Shown here: positions 46,186 to 58,473 of the stretch, in pieces
Layout: every line of letters starts with the position of its first letter
How positions within the stretch are numbered: the first letter of the stretch is position 1
Source of the DNA: Ailurus styani
Lineage: Eukaryota; Chordata; Mammalia; Carnivora; Ailuridae
DNA: 64,000 nucleotides
Assembly: GCA_002007465.1 (NCBI GenBank)
Contig: LNAC01000761.1
Coordinates: 441,401 to 505,400, forward strand
Reading direction: 5' to 3'
Notes under the pieces: generated by a model
Databases searched by the model: none
Told to the model about the DNA's origin: nothing
Seen by the model: only the letters and a program-made list of their open reading frames with translations
Made by a program: the position numbers and the translations under genes

Positions 46186-46700
46186 ATTTGCCTGAAATTC
46201 TTCCAGGCACTGAGGATACAGCCTCGACCAAGCAGAATAAATCCCTGCCCTCATGGACTTGACATTCTAGTTAGAAAAAGGAACGGCTTATCACATCTAT
46301 GGGCGATAAGTGATGGCGAGAAAAAGCTGGGCAGGAAGGTAGGGATTGTAAGTGCGGCAGACGGCGGAATTGCAGTTTCAAACAGCGTGGTGGGGGACAG
46401 TTACCATTGAGAGGGTAAGCAGAATCTGAAGGAGGTGCGGATGTGAGCTCCTGAAATCTGGGAGGATGCAAGAAAGCAAGGGCCCTGATCCCACCCCTCA
46501 TGTTTCAGGAAAATCAAGGAGGCCAGGGTGGCAGGGGTGAGAGAGGAGTAGAGAAGGAAGGGGTGTAAAAAGGGTTTTGTCTTGCTTCGTGGGCCAAACT
46601 TAGGGTTTACTCTGAAAGAGGAGAATCCGGTGAATAGTTGGGAGCCCACGAAGTATATGATGGGACTTGTGTATTAAATAGCGTCTTCTGCTTGCTCAGT
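46186..46700 (-). repeat. L2-like relic, antisense
   Basis: CTTCCAGGCACTGAGGATAC and ATCCCTGCCCTCATGGACTTG, TTCTAGTTAG, then GGGCGATAAGTGATGGCGAG are the complement of the L2 3' end order. The continuation to about 46700 (GGTTTTGTCTTGC...GGAGCCCACGAAG) may be further L2-related sequence, with less certainty. The Pro/Ser-rich minus-strand frames here are not a recognised protein. Confidence 0.5.
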
Positions 46701-48002
46701 GATTAAAGAGAAGTGAATTATCTGGAGTGGAGATGGGGTTATTGTTCTAGTTAAAAGCACTGTTGTTTAGACAAAATAATTAACCACTTGACTCTTGAAT
46801 TCCCCAAACACCATCTTTCTAGGTTTTGATTAAACTTCCCTCATTTCCATTGAAGCGCATTTCCAGCATTTTCTTTAGCATTTCTCAAAACCTCGCATCA
46901 CTGCTGCCATGGAGAATTCACGTTAGGAAGTTTCCAGGGTTAGGTGGGAGATAAATGGCTATTTAATCATCTCTTCTGTTGACTCTGTGTTCTCAAGTGC
47001 AGACAACATTGATCTTACTGAATTTTATTTCATTCTCCGTGTCTTCTTTCTAATAAAGGCTTAAGGTAAATGCGTTTGGAGGAGAAGTCAGTCATAGATG
47101 GCCTACACTTTCCTTTGGTTCCAATCACAGGAGGAGGCTAGTGCCTGGAGGTTAGTGCCCATTATATCACAAAATATGGGCCATGTATATATTACATATT
47201 TAAAAAAACACAGTTTACTGTTGCTGTGTTATTAAAACAGCAACAAACTCTAGAAAGTTTCAAGCAGGACTTTAACCTACTCTGGAGTGAAACAGAAGTC
47301 TGGAGTCTTAAAATGTCTACAGTTCTGACCTAAATTTACCTCAGATATTGCTGGTAATTAGGAAGAGATAGCTACTTTAGAATTGAGGTTGTTGGTGTCC
47401 CTGCTTAAAATGTATTTAAGCATGAGGAAACAAAATGGCTATGACACCTATAAGCCTACATATCTATTAGTCACTTCTTAATATGGTCAGTGTTTTCACA
47501 GCACACTGCTGTGCCATTTAGGAGAGGCCCTGTATTGGGTCAGGGTTCATAGATCCTCTAAACAAACGAATAAACAAAATTACATAATGCCTCCGAAGAG
47601 AAATGAACCCAACACACCTGGAATGAGTTAAAATTTTCTTTCATCTTCGATAAACATTTGTTTTAGGAATCTGAGCCTTCTAAATCAATGACTAAATAAA
47701 CTAAAGTAAAATTTGCTCTCTGTTATGTCCAAGCTCCTTTGCTTGTGTTATGTCCAATAATCCTATAAAATGATTGTTTAACATAACTAACCAAACTGAA
47801 GTGAGACAAACACTGGGTATAGTCTTGAAATTACTAGTGAAAGTTTCAATTTGAGTTGTAAAAACCCTAAAGAGAATTAAGGCTTTAATCATGGAATAAT
47901 TTTTACTATAGAGTCCTATTGTAAATAAACTCTAAGATCCCTTGAGTATTTGACCTTGTGTACTGCTTTATAAGAAAAAAGTTTTTTTTCTAAAAGATCG
48001 AG
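46701..48002. other. Unique non-coding DNA
   Basis: No gene, no recognised transposable element. Confidence 0.3.
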
Positions 48003-48216
48003 GCAAACCATGAAAGAGACTATTAGCTATAGAGAACAAACTGATGGTTACCAGAGAGGAGGTGGGTAGGGGGGTGGGGGAGATGGGGGGTGGGGATAAA
48101 GGAGTGCATTTGTGAGAGCATAGGGTGTTGTATGGAAGTGTTGAATCACTATATTGTACAGCTGATATTAAACTGTATGTTAACTAACTGGAATTTAAAT
48201 AAAAACTTAGAACACA
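48003..48216 (+). mobile_element. LINE-1 3' UTR end, sense
   Basis: GAGACTATTAGCTATAGAGA, ACAAACTGATGGTTACCAG, a G-rich stretch (GGTGGGTAGGGGGGTGGGGG), TGTGAGAGCATAGGGTGTTG, TGTATGTTAACTAACTGGAA and TTTAAATAAAAACTTAG follow the L1 3' UTR and poly-A end. Strongly 5'-truncated. Confidence 0.8.
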
Positions 48217-48281
48217 CAAAATTATAATCATAAATCTCATTTTTGTCAAACACTTCTTTAGAAAAAACCCTAAACTCTCAC

Positions 48282-48470
48282 CCCTGGGTGGCTCAGTGGG
48301 TTGTTAAGCCACTGCCTTCGGCTCAGGGCTAAGGTTATGATCCCAGGGTCCTGGGATCAAGTCCCACATTGGGCTCCCTGCTCCATGGAGAGCCTGCTTC
48401 TCCCTCTCCCTCTGCTTGCTGCTCTGCCTACTTGTACTATGTCTCTGTCAAATAAATAAATAATCTTTAA
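48282..48470 (+). mobile_element. CAN-SINE, sense, head damaged
   Basis: Begins CACCCCTGGGTGGCTCAGTG (GGGGCG replaced), then an insertion in the A-box region (CTCAGGGCTAAGGTTATGATC), body CTGCCTACTTGTACTATGTC and tail AAATAAATAAATAATCTTTA. AAAACCCTAA-like words flank the element and its GGAA tract (48267 and 48503), a probable imperfect target duplication. Confidence 0.9.
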
Positions 48471-48505
48471 AAGGAAGGGAGGAAGGGAGGGAGGGAGGGA
48501 AGGAA
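48471..48505. repeat. (GGAA/GGGA)n microsatellite
   Basis: GGAAGGGAGG-type repeats lie between the SINE tail and its apparent target duplication, so they arose from the SINE's A-rich end. Confidence 0.93.
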
Positions 48506-49714
48506 AACCCCTAACCTCCAACAAAGTAAAACAGATCTTATGACTAAGGTTGTGAATTAGGTAGAGCATATTCTCTTCACGATTACCCTGATTAAGTAGA
48601 GGGCATATGAAAATGTTCAGATTCTCCCAAAGACATGCGCACATAAAAGGCATACCGGTTTGGTTTGGTTAATTCACAATGTCCTCATCCACTCATGCCC
48701 ACTGTTTGGGACTCCTTGGAATATTTAAAAATTGAAATCCAGTAATGTCCCTGCTGTTTGGGCGGGGGCGTGGAGCTTGTGAAATTTCTAAAATGATAAA
48801 TAGGACTGTTTAAAAGAATATGGCTTTATACAGAATTGACTTAAAAATCTAGAGAAAAGTGAAATTTTAGGAATAGATGTTTTTCTGATAGGATTTTCTA
48901 AGAAAGCAATGAGGGAATGGCTCCTCTTCCTCCCCAGGAAATAACGCGCCAGATCTATTTCTAACAATTTCCCGTGATAATCCTTCAGAGATAGGAAGTA
49001 GCTTGAAATTAGCTTCTGATCTGATTGGACTCTTTCTGTCACTTGCATTTCCATAGTTACTCTGCTTACCTAAGCAAACCTTCCCTGGGTGTCCTTTTCA
49101 ATCTTAATGTAATACCTTTCCTCTGCATGGCTGGGAAACTGTGCATGTTGGTGTGTTGACTTTTTTCCCCCCCTAATCTTTTGTTTAATAAATTAAAAAA
49201 AACTGATAGAAAATGTATTTTGGTGAAGAGATCATAGATTTGAAAGCTTTATCTCTGAGGAGATTCACCAAAAATTATTTCTCTGATAAGAAAAAGGACA
49301 TTCAGCCCCACAAAGATCACAGGGAAAATGAACCAGATCCCAAACCTCAGCTGTAAAAGTTAGGACATGAACTGTTGCCTGAGATTTTGTTGCAGTGATT
49401 CAAAACTGTTTAACAATTACCTTTGTAGAAAATAGAGACACCCAAGTACTCAAAAAACGCCTCTCATCTTGGAGATTCAAAAAGCATTATTTTTTTTTAT
49501 TAGAAATAAGCACCGTTGAGGAATATAACCATAGGAGGTAGGGATGCTTTCATTTACTACTGCATTGCTAGTGTGTTACATAATACCTACCATACAATAA
49601 ACCCTTAAAAAGTGATTATTGCTTTGTGGGTTGATAAAAGAAGGAAAGAATGCTGTTTCTTGATTTGTCATTTTGGGCAGCATGAGAAAGTTACTTGGAT
49701 ATTAAACATTTTAT
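48506..49714. other. Unique non-coding DNA
   Basis: No gene was found. A possible MIR/L2 3' end stub lies at 49575-49620 (ATAATACCTACCATACAATAA). Confidence 0.3.
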
Positions 49715-49717
49715 TCA

Positions 49718-49860
49718 ACAATTTAGTGACTTGTTCATTCATTAAATGCATATTGCCTGCGATGTACCAATGTTAGGTAGGTCCAAGGGGAAAATAATAA
49801 ATCACAAGGGCATCATCCCAGATCTCATGGTGATTACCATATACTGCATTTTGCTATCAG
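49718..49860 (-). repeat. L2 3' relic, antisense
   Basis: TGTTCATTCATTAAATGCAT, ATTGCCTGCGATGTACCAATG and CATCATCCCAGATCTCATGG follow the complement of the L2 3' end (TTCATTCATTCAACAAATAT, GTGCCAGGCACTG, CCCTGCCCTCATGGAGC). Confidence 0.55.
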
Positions 49861-49974
49861 GATGAAACAGACTGTAGATGCATATGCTGAGGTTTCTTAC
49901 ACTAGGATTAGCAGTAATTTAGTATTGGAGGGATGCTTTCCAGTTGTGCCTTGCTAAGCATGTCATCAGTTCTG

Positions 49975-50125
49975 AAGTTGAGCTATGCATCAACAGTATC
50001 TAGAGAGCTTGCGAAATGCATTTCCAGGCCCCAAACCATACCCATTCAATCAGAATTTCTAGAGTTGGAATCTAAAAGTCTGCATTTTTAAGAAACTGTA
50101 GATCTGTCTGATGAAGCAAAATGGG
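49975..50125 (+). repeat. MER5-like DNA transposon relic
   Basis: CAGTATCTAGAGAGCTTGCG, AAATGCATTTCCAGGCCCC, CCATTCAATCAGAATTTCTAG and AAAAGTCTGCATTTTTAAG match the MER5A order (GCATCACCTGGGAACTTG, AAATGCAGATTCTCAGGCCC, CTGAATCAGAAACTCTG, CAATCTGTGTTTTAACAAG). Confidence 0.7.
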
Positions 50126-50269
50126 CAATCAGGAAGCACTATTCAGGGATAGATAGAGAAGTCTGAAATTACTATTAGTATAGGGTAAAAGCTTATGTCC
50201 TGCCCAACCTAACAGTAAACATTGGTTGACTATTTTTCAATGTCACATCATTTTATATAAAGAGATGAT

Positions 50270-51080
50270 CAATAAAGTGGCCTCTGCCACTGGCCCCACC
50301 TCATCGTGGTCGGTATTGTAATTTTTCTCCTGCAACTTTGCCATCATCCTGTGGTTTTTTTCCATCTGATCTTCCGGTACTGGTTACCAGTCTTTGGATA
50401 ATGTACCTCTGCGTGTTGCCTCTTCATTGCTCTTTTCCTATAGTCAAAACCAACCGAGGACACACTTGTGCCCTGGGTACTGAGACAGTTTATTTCACTT
50501 GGCTCCATTAACTTTCACTGTTGTCAAAAGAACATTGCCTCTTCTACACATCTGTGCTCCAATTGTGTAACTCTCCTGTGCAATGATGTACTTACTCATG
50601 TAAATGATGAAAGATCCAATTTTGATTATCCATACAAGGAATTTTAGACCCAAGATTATATATCCAAAGTTTCCCGTAGCTCTCATTTTTGATGATCTCA
50701 TTGATTTAATCCCTTGGCACTTGGCTCCAAAAGAACCATCTCTATAAACTTTCATAACTCTCTTCCCTTTGTGTCTGTCCACTTTCAAAGGGAGGGGGGT
50801 CTGCTAGACCCTGCCAACCATCTGAGTCAAAGGGGTCAGTGTTGAGAAAGAACTTAGTCTCTACCAAAGGCCTGCACTGCGATATGGGAACAAGTTACGC
50901 TGGCACTCATGCCACAAAGACTGAACTAGCAGCACATAGCCATGGCTTTGGTTCTGAAGAGGGCATAAGAGACACTGAGTCAACATGATTGCATTTGAGG
51001 ATGGGGCAAGTGATGCCTCATCTCGCGCTTTCTGCAACTGGAGAGAGGCTTCACTGTCTCAAAACTGCACAAAGTGTTGC
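50270..51080 (-). pseudogene. Possible decayed retrocopy, parent not identified
   Basis: This block has a more balanced composition than its flanks and a few retained CpGs. On the minus strand the open frame 50788-50495 encodes 97 residues: a basic N-terminal part followed by a hydrophobic stretch of about 25 residues (GYIILGLKFLVWIIKIGSF...). Reading continues in other frames upstream (a region with DPFDSDGWQGLADPPPFE) and downstream, as expected for a frameshifted processed copy. I do not recognise the parent, see no poly-A remnant, and cannot exclude chance. Confidence 0.25.
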
Positions 51081-51244
51081 TTGCGATACACAATACAGAG
51101 AAGTAAAAATTCTCAATAAAGAGAATTATTGAGACTGCTTCTATAGAGCATATGACTAAACAAACAACTTGTCCTGAAGAGGAGGAATCTGACTACATAC
51201 ATTCTCTTCCTACATAGAGGTGAAGTACAATAAGCAAACTTTTT

Positions 51245-51441
51245 CTTTTCTTTTTTTAAAGATTTTATTTATTTAACTGACAGAGAGAGATTACCAGTAG
51301 GCAGAGAGGCAGGCAGAGAGAGAGGGGGAAGCAGGCTCCCCGCCGAGCAGAGAGCCTGATGTGGGACTCGATCCCAGGACCCTGAGATCATGACCTGAGC
51401 CAAAGGCAGAGGCTTTAAACCACTGAGCCACCCAGGCACCC
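51245..51441 (-). mobile_element. Young mustelid-type CAN-SINE, antisense, with TSD
   Basis: The plus strand has TTAAAGATTTTATTTATTTA, GAGATTACCAGTAGGCAGAG, AAGCAGGCTCCCCGCCGAGC and GAGCCACCCAGGCACCC. AAGCAAACTT is duplicated at 51232-51241 and 51442-51451. Confidence 0.95.
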
Positions 51442-51451
51442 AAGCAAACTT

Positions 51452-52528
51452 CTTTGTCAAAAATACCCACAGGATTTTTGTAGCTGAGCAGTAAGGAGAG
51501 TATTAGAATTTCTCTTTACTCTTTTTAAGCCAAGAATGACAATTTATGAGCTTAAGTAATAATCATGTCCAATTTATTTAGCCCCAGTCCCCCATCTTAC
51601 CATAACAGCCTGGGACCCCCCATAAGGGGTCTAGTTGAACTCAAAAGACCTCCAAACCATAAAAGATGATAATAAATAGTTACTGGTTATACACCATTAT
51701 ACAGCAAAAAATAACTGATCTGTCTCTATCCTTTGCAGCCTTGTGATGTTTATTGTTAAAGGAAACCAGACTGTTTTTCTAGTAGCATTTCCTACTGTCA
51801 CGATATTGAGATATAATCCCCTGTTGTTGTCTTCTTTAAACCTCTTCCTCTGTTGTATGGTTCATTATTGAAAATAAAAGGCATGTAAAATTGTGTTGAA
51901 AACAATAAACAGAAATATGTAAAGTTTGGAATTACAAATGACTGGTTCATTGCTGCCTGGTGGAAGATCAAAGCAAAGTAGTTTTATTTGCTTGTGAGTT
52001 TTGTACAGCTATAGTTTTTGAATTTCATAATTATTAATATAAAAATAATAGCAAAAGAGTAGCAATGTATCCCTAAAATATTTTAAAATCTTTATAGGTG
52101 TTAAGAAAAACTAGGTGTTAAATATTTGTGAACATCTAATGGTTTTTAGTTTTGAAAGCACTACTTAGTGAAAATTGGGGTTAATGCAAATTTGGGTCTC
52201 TGTCAACCATGGAAAATTTTACGTATCTTTTCTTCTTTCAGGTTAATCTTTGAACTGATTTTAACCTGAAGAATCTCTTGATCTTACTTATCCCATTGGT
52301 GATAATGGAGTTCATTATGGTGAAAATGGAGTTCATTAGGCAGGTTTTTTCTTTCTTTCTTTCTTTCTTTTTTTGCATCGTAAATTCCATTTTTCTTTTA
52401 CATCTCTGATCTTACACATAATCTGATCTATTTATAAAGAGAAATGGCATAAAAAAGGAGTGGCATAGAAAAATCTAAACAAGTAGTAAAGGAGTATGCA
52501 AGTTTAAATTAATGTGGAATTAATTTAA
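51452..52528. other. AT-rich non-coding DNA
   Basis: No gene or clear element. A short imperfect tandem repeat (AATGGAGTTCATTATGGTGA-like, 52305-52338) and a short TTTC run (52350-52370) are present. Confidence 0.3.
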
Positions 52529-52733
52529 TAGAAATTAAATTCCTGTGGACATTAATAATTCTCTGTGAGAATTTTTGTTGCACTTGGTTTGTTAGCATAA
52601 CTTAAAATCAGCCTCAGCAACTGCTCCTNTAGAAATTAAATTCCTGTGGACATTAATAATTCTCTGTGAGAGAGAATTTTTGTTGCACTTGGTTTGTTAG
52701 CATAACTTAAAATCAGCCTCAGCAACTGCTCCT
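52529..52733. repeat. Direct duplication split by one N (assembly junction)
   Basis: The segment 52529-52628 (100 nt) is repeated at 52630-52733 (104 nt), with a single N at 52629. The only difference seen is a 4-nt AGAG in the second copy (CTGTGAGAGAGAATTT versus CTGTGAGAATTT). Same structure as at 5983, so again an unmerged overlap between contigs or haplotypes. Confidence 0.88.
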
Positions 52734-52739
52734 CTTTTC

Positions 52740-53190
52740 AGAGGTCTTAATTTTGCAGTCATGTCAGCTTTCTCCGGATGCTGACAACTGCTGGGCAATT
52801 AGTTTCTGATCTTTTTAGCTTGAATTGCCATTGTTTTCATTACTGCTTGAGCTAAGCAAAAACAGCCTGAATAAGACTTCTGTATAGCTCCATTTCATAA
52901 ACATGTTAAATCACATTTATAGGTGAAACTATCACCGTGTCAAGCTGCAAGTTTATTAACACATAGTAATGTTCACATTGGACCAACAATGCAGAAAATT
53001 GCAGCAGTATTTCTAGACCAAATCTGTGGTTGACACAAATGCTTGCCTTTTCTTTAATTGAGGTGAATATTAAGCTGATTTAGAATGCTACTTATTCTTG
53101 TTATTTGAGTAGCCTACATTCTTAATAATCTAATTTCCATTGTGTGATGACCTGAAACAAAGTGCTTACTTGGAGAAGAGCACTTTGGTC
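52740..53190. promoter_or_regulatory. Candidate conserved non-coding element block
   Basis: Repeat-free complex sequence with clustered AT-core transcription-factor-like words: GGGCAATTAGTTTCTG, CTTTAATTGAGGTGAATATT, AATAATCTAATTTCC, TTTATTAACACATAG, and several short TTGCAG/CTGCAAG words. It resembles distal enhancers of developmental loci. No conservation data are available, so this is inference only. Confidence 0.28.
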
Positions 53191-53353
53191 AGAGAGGCAC
53201 TTGAACTGAATTAACCAACCTCCTGTGACCTCCCGAAGGGTCTGTGGTCCATCGAGAGACCACAGTTACAGCTCAGCCTCCCTATGTTCTAACCTCTTCT
53301 CACTTTCCCAGATTTCTTTAATAAGTCTAAACGACTATTAAGAACAAGAGTTG

Positions 53354-53553
53354 AGGGGCCCCTAGGTGGCTCAGGGGGTTAAAGCCTCTGCCTTCAGCTC
53401 ACGTCATGATCTCAGGGTCCTGCGATCGAGCCCTGCATCAGGCTCCTTGTTCAGAGGGGAGCTTGCTTCTTCCTCTCTCTCTGCCTGCCTCTCTGCCTAC
53501 TTGTGATCTCTCTCTCTGTCAAATAAATAAATAAAATCTTAAAAAAAAAAAAA
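53354..53553 (+). mobile_element. Young mustelid-type CAN-SINE, sense, with TSD
   Basis: Head AGGGGCCCCTAGGTGGCTCA, core GATCTCAGGGTCCTGCGATC, body CTGCCTACTTGTGATCTCTC, tail AAATAAATAAATAAAATCTT and about 15 A. AAGAACAAGAGTTG is duplicated at 53340-53353 and 53554-53567. Confidence 0.97.
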
Positions 53554-53779
53554 AAGAACAAGAGTTGCATCTCTATCACAGAAAAGGGCATTGCATTATT
53601 AACTCTTTAACATAGGTCATCACTGAAAAAGCAGCTGGTATCTAAGACCTACCCCATCCTTAATTGTACAATTATTACTCGATCCATGTCAGTTCTCTCA
53701 TTCTTCTCCCTTTTTGCTGGTTCTTCTTTTTTATAATTAGTGGAGTTGTTTACCATTGTTGGTAGTTCATATTTGTATC

Positions 53780-53880
53780 AAATCCCATGCTAGGTGTATT
53801 ATGTCTAACTTCCCACAATCCCACATTTTAGGCATTCATAGCAGTGTTTATCAGCTGAGGAAACTGAGGCCTAAGGTGAA
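53780..53880 (-). repeat. MIR fragment, antisense
   Basis: CTTCCCACAATCCCACATTTT and CAGCTGAGGAAACTGAGGCC are the complement of the MIR core (CCTCAGTTTCCTCATCTG). Confidence 0.6.
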
Positions 53881-55987
53881 ATCCCTATTTCAATTCTCCC
53901 TTGATTCTTTCTACTCTTCTGTGTGGTAGTGGCCAAATTCCACTTGCATTATTAAATGAGAAATGTGCCCCCACTGCTGACTTATCACTGTTAGGACCAG
54001 AGGGCCTTCCCCCTGCCTCATCCCCATCTTGAACTACACCCTTTGTGCTACAACTGATTTTTTTAATGAGGTAAAATTGGTAAATAACTCATTTTAGGTG
54101 TTTAAGGTAATAATTCGACTTTTATACATGCTGCAAAGTACTCACCACCAGTGTAGTTCCCATCTGTCACCATACAATTGACCACCTTCATCCATTTTGC
54201 CCCCCCCCAAGCTCCTTCTATTTTGATAATCACCCATCTCTTTTCCATTTCTGAGTTTTGTTTTTGTTGACTTGGTTTGCTAGATTTCACATGTAAGTGA
54301 AATCATATGGTATTTATCTTTCTCCATCTGACTTACTTAACCTAATTCCCTCAAGTTTCACCCATGTGGTTGCAGATAGCAAGATTTCCTTCTTCTTGTG
54401 GTTGAGCAATATTCTCTTGTATGTATATACACACCACATATCCTCTATCTATTCATCTGTTGATGGATACTTGGGTTATTTTCCATATCTTGGCTTTATA
54501 AATGTGCTATAGTGAATGTAGGAGTGCATGTATCTTTCTGAGTTAGTGTTTTTGTTTTCTTCTGGTAAATAACCAGAAGTGGAGTAACTGGTATTTCTAT
54601 TTTTAATTTTTTGAAGAATCGCCATACTGTTTCCTACAGTGCCTGTACTGCTTTCCAATCCCACCAGCAGTACGTTATAGTTTCCTTTTCTACACATCCT
54701 CTCCAGTACTGGTTATTTCTCGTCTTGTTGGTAATCGTGCTTCTAACAAGTGTGAGGTGATAACTTGTTGCGGTTTTGACTTGCACTGTTATGATAATTA
54801 TTCTGGTAAGTGATAGTGGACATCTCTTCAAGTGCCAGTTGGCTTGCTGTATGTTTTCTTCATAAAAATGTCTATTTAGATTCCCTGCCCATTTTTAAAT
54901 CAGATTATTTGATATTTTGCTATTGAGTACTTTGAATTCTTTATATGTTTTGGATATTAACCCCTTGTTGGATATAGGACTTGAAAATATTGTCTCCCAT
55001 TTAGTAGGATGCCTTTTCATTTTTTTAATGGTTTCCACACTGCGTTAAAGCTTCTTGGTTTGTTACAGTCCTGCTTGTTTATTTTTATTTTTACTGCTGT
55101 TTTTTTTTTTTTGTTAGATCAAAACTTCTAATGCCAAGACCAATCCCAAGAAGTTAAATAACTACGCTTTCTTGTAGGAGTTGTATGGTTCAGGTCTTAT
55201 ATTTAGGTCTTTAAGGCATTTTGAGTTAATTTTTGCATACTGAGTAAGATAATGGTCTAATTTCTTTCTTTTTTTTTTGCATGTGACTGTCCAGTTTTTC
55301 CATTAACATTTATTGAAGAGACTACCCTTTGCCCATTTGTATATTTTTGAATCTTTTGTCATAATTTAATAATGCATGAATAAATACATGTGTGGGCTTA
55401 CTTTGAGACTTTTTCTGTTCTAATGATCCATGTCTGTTTTTATGCTAACACCATGCTTGGTTTGGTTTAAAATCAGGGAGCACAATACCTCTGACTTTGT
55501 TCTTTCTCAAGATTGCTTTGGCTATTTGGAGTGTTTTGTGGCTCTGTCCAAAATTTAGAATTATTCTAGCTCTGTGAAAAATGCCTTTGAATCTGTAGAT
55601 TGCTTTGGGTAGGACAGACATTTTAACAATGGTAATTCTTCCAATCTCTGAATATGGAATATCTTTACGTTGGTTTCTGTTTTCTTCATTTTAAAAATTA
55701 ATGTCTTATAGTTTTCAAGATTCAGATCTCTACTTCCTTAAATTTTTTTCCTAGGTATTCTTTTTGATGCAAATGTAAAGGGGACTGTTTTTATTTATCT
55801 CTTTCTGATAGTTCATTCACTCTTAATGTGTAGAAACACAACAAACTTCTGTATATTGATTTTGTATCCTGTGACTTTACTGAATTCATTTATCCTAACA
55901 ATGTTTTTGTGAAGTCTTCAGGGTTTTCCACAAATAGTATCAGGTCATCTGAAATAGTTTTACTTCTTTTCCAATTTGAAAGCCATA

Positions 55988-56026
55988 TCTCATCTCATCT
56001 CATTTCATCTCATCTCATCTCATCAT
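55988..56026. repeat. (CATCT)n microsatellite
   Basis: About eight CATCT/CATTT units lie within the L1 ORF2 region, expanded relative to neighbouring sequence. Confidence 0.93.
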
Positions 56027-57832
56027 CACTGTGTTTAGGACTTACAGCTGTATGTTGAATAAAAGTGGTGAGTGGGAATCCTTGTATTGTTCCTGATCAT
56101 AGAGGAAAAGATTTTAGCTTCTTTACCATTGGGTATGATGGTAGCAGTGGGCATGTCATATATGGCTTTTATTATATTGAGTTACATTCTTTCTACACCC
56201 ACTTTGTGAAGAGTTTTTATCAGAAGTGGGTGTTGAATTTTGTCAAGTGCTTTTTTCCTGAATCTTTGATCAGTTTCTTTTATCCTTCATTTCATTAGTT
56301 TGGTGTATCACATTGTTTGATTTGTAGATATTGAATCATCCTTGTATTTCTGAAATAAATCTCACTTGAACATGGTGTATGCTTGTTTATTGTTGAACTC
56401 AGTTTACTAATATTTTGTTCGGCATTTTTGCACCTATATTCATCAGAGATATTGGCTGTGATGATGATGGTGTGTGCATGTGTATGTGTGTGTTATCCTT
56501 GACTGGTTTTTTATCAGGGTAATGCTGGCTTTATAGAATGAGTTTGGCAGCATTCTCTTTTCAGTATTTTGGAGGAGTTTGAGAAAGACTGGTATTAAAT
56601 CTTCATTGAATGTTTGGAAGAAATCAGCACTGAGTCTGTCTGGTCGTGGGCTTTGGTTTGTTGGATTTCAATTACTGACTCAATTTCCTTAGTAGAAAAT
56701 CTGAATAGACCAATTATTACTTCTTCCTCATCCAGTCTTGGAAGATTTATATTTCTAGGAATTAACCATTTCTTCTATGTTGCACAATTTTTTGGTAGAT
56801 AATTGTTCATAGTATTCTCATGACACTTTGTATGGTATCAGTTGTGACTTGCTCTTTCATTCTGATTTTATTTGAGCCTTCTCTCTCTTTTTTTCTTGGT
56901 GAGTCCAGTTACAGGTTTGTCAATTTAGTTTATCTTTACAGAGAACCAGCCCTGAGTTTCAATGATATTTTCTATTTTTTGTCCCTATTTCATTTATTTC
57001 TGCTCTGATATTTATTAATTCCTTTCTTTTACTAGCTTTGCAATTCACTTCTTCTTTTTCTAGTTCCTTTAGGTGTAAAGTTAGACTGAGGGTTTTCCCC
57101 TCCCCTTACATAGGCCTATATCACTAGGAACTTCCCTTTTAGAATGCTTTTTCTCCATCCCATAGATTTTGGATTATTATATTTTCATTTTCATTTGTTC
57201 AAGGTATTTTTTAATTTTCACTGTGATTTCTTCATCAACCCCTTGGTTGTCAATGTTGTTTAATTCCCACATGTGTATGATTTTTCCAGTTTTTGTAATG
57301 GATTTCTAGTTTTACACCATTGTGGTAGGAGAAAATGACTGGTAGGACTTCAATCTTCTTAAATGTATTGAGACTTATTTTATAGCTTCACACATGATCT
57401 ATCCTGGAGAATGTTCCATGTGCACATGAGAAGACTGTATATCCTGCTGCTTTTGGATAACATGTTCTGTACACATCTATTTAGTCCATTTAGTCTAATA
57501 TGTTGTTTAAAGTTGATTTTTGCCTTATTGGCATTTTGTCTGGATGATCTATCATCCAGTGAGGTATTAATGTCTCCTACTGTTTTTGTATTGCTATCAG
57601 ATTTTCTCTAGATCTATTACTATTTGCTTCATGTATTTAGGTGCTCCTTTGTTGCATACATAAATATTTACAAGTGTTATATCCTCTTGTTGGATAACCC
57701 CTATATCATTAATAATGATATATACATATATATGTATATATACACATAATAATTACATATATATAATATATAATATAATGCCTTTTTTTTTGTTTTCTAT
57801 TATAGCCTTTGTTTTAAACTCTCTTTTGTTCT

Positions 57833-58034
57833 GGGGCACCTGGGTTGCTCAGTTGGTTAAGCACCCGAATGTGCTCAGATCATGGTCTCAGGATCCTGGG
57901 ATCAAGCCCTACCTCATGTTCTGTGCTGAGCAGGGATTCTGCTTGAGATTCTCACCCTTTGGCCCTCCTCCCAACCCCACTCACACACACACACATTCTC
58001 TCCCTCTTTCTCTAAAATAAATATTTTTTAAAAA
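57833..58034 (+). mobile_element. CAN-SINE, sense, nested in the L1
   Basis: Head GGGGCACCTGGGTTGCTCAG, core TCAGATCATGGTCTCAGGAT, a body with a short CA run (57980-57994), tail CTAAAATAAATATTTTTTAA. It interrupts L1 sequence between TTTTAAACTCTCTTTTGTTC and AAAGTCTATGTTGTCC. More diverged than the other nested SINE, so an older insertion. Confidence 0.9.
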
Positions 58035-58473
58035 GTCTATGTTGTCCTAGATGGGGATAGCTACACCATTTTATCTGTCTCCATTTGCATGGAACATCTT
58101 TGTCCACCACTTTACTTTCAATCTATTTGTGTCCTCAGATATGAAGTGAGTATCTCAAAGGCGATATACAGATGAGTTTTGGTTATTATTTATTAAGACA
58201 TTCTGTCTTCTTATTGGTGAATTTAGTCCATTTATATTTAAAGTAATTGGTGATAGGTATGTAGTTATTGCCATTTCTTTAAATGCTTTGTGGTTGTTTT
58301 TGTAGTGTTTCTCTATTTCTTTTTTTTCTTGTTCTCTTCCCTTGTGGTTCGATGCCTTTCTTTAATGTTTTGTTTAGATTCCTTTCTCATTATTTTTGTG
58401 TATCCATTACAGATTTTTGCTTCGTGGTTACCATGAGATTCACACATTCATATATGACATCCCCATATGTGAA

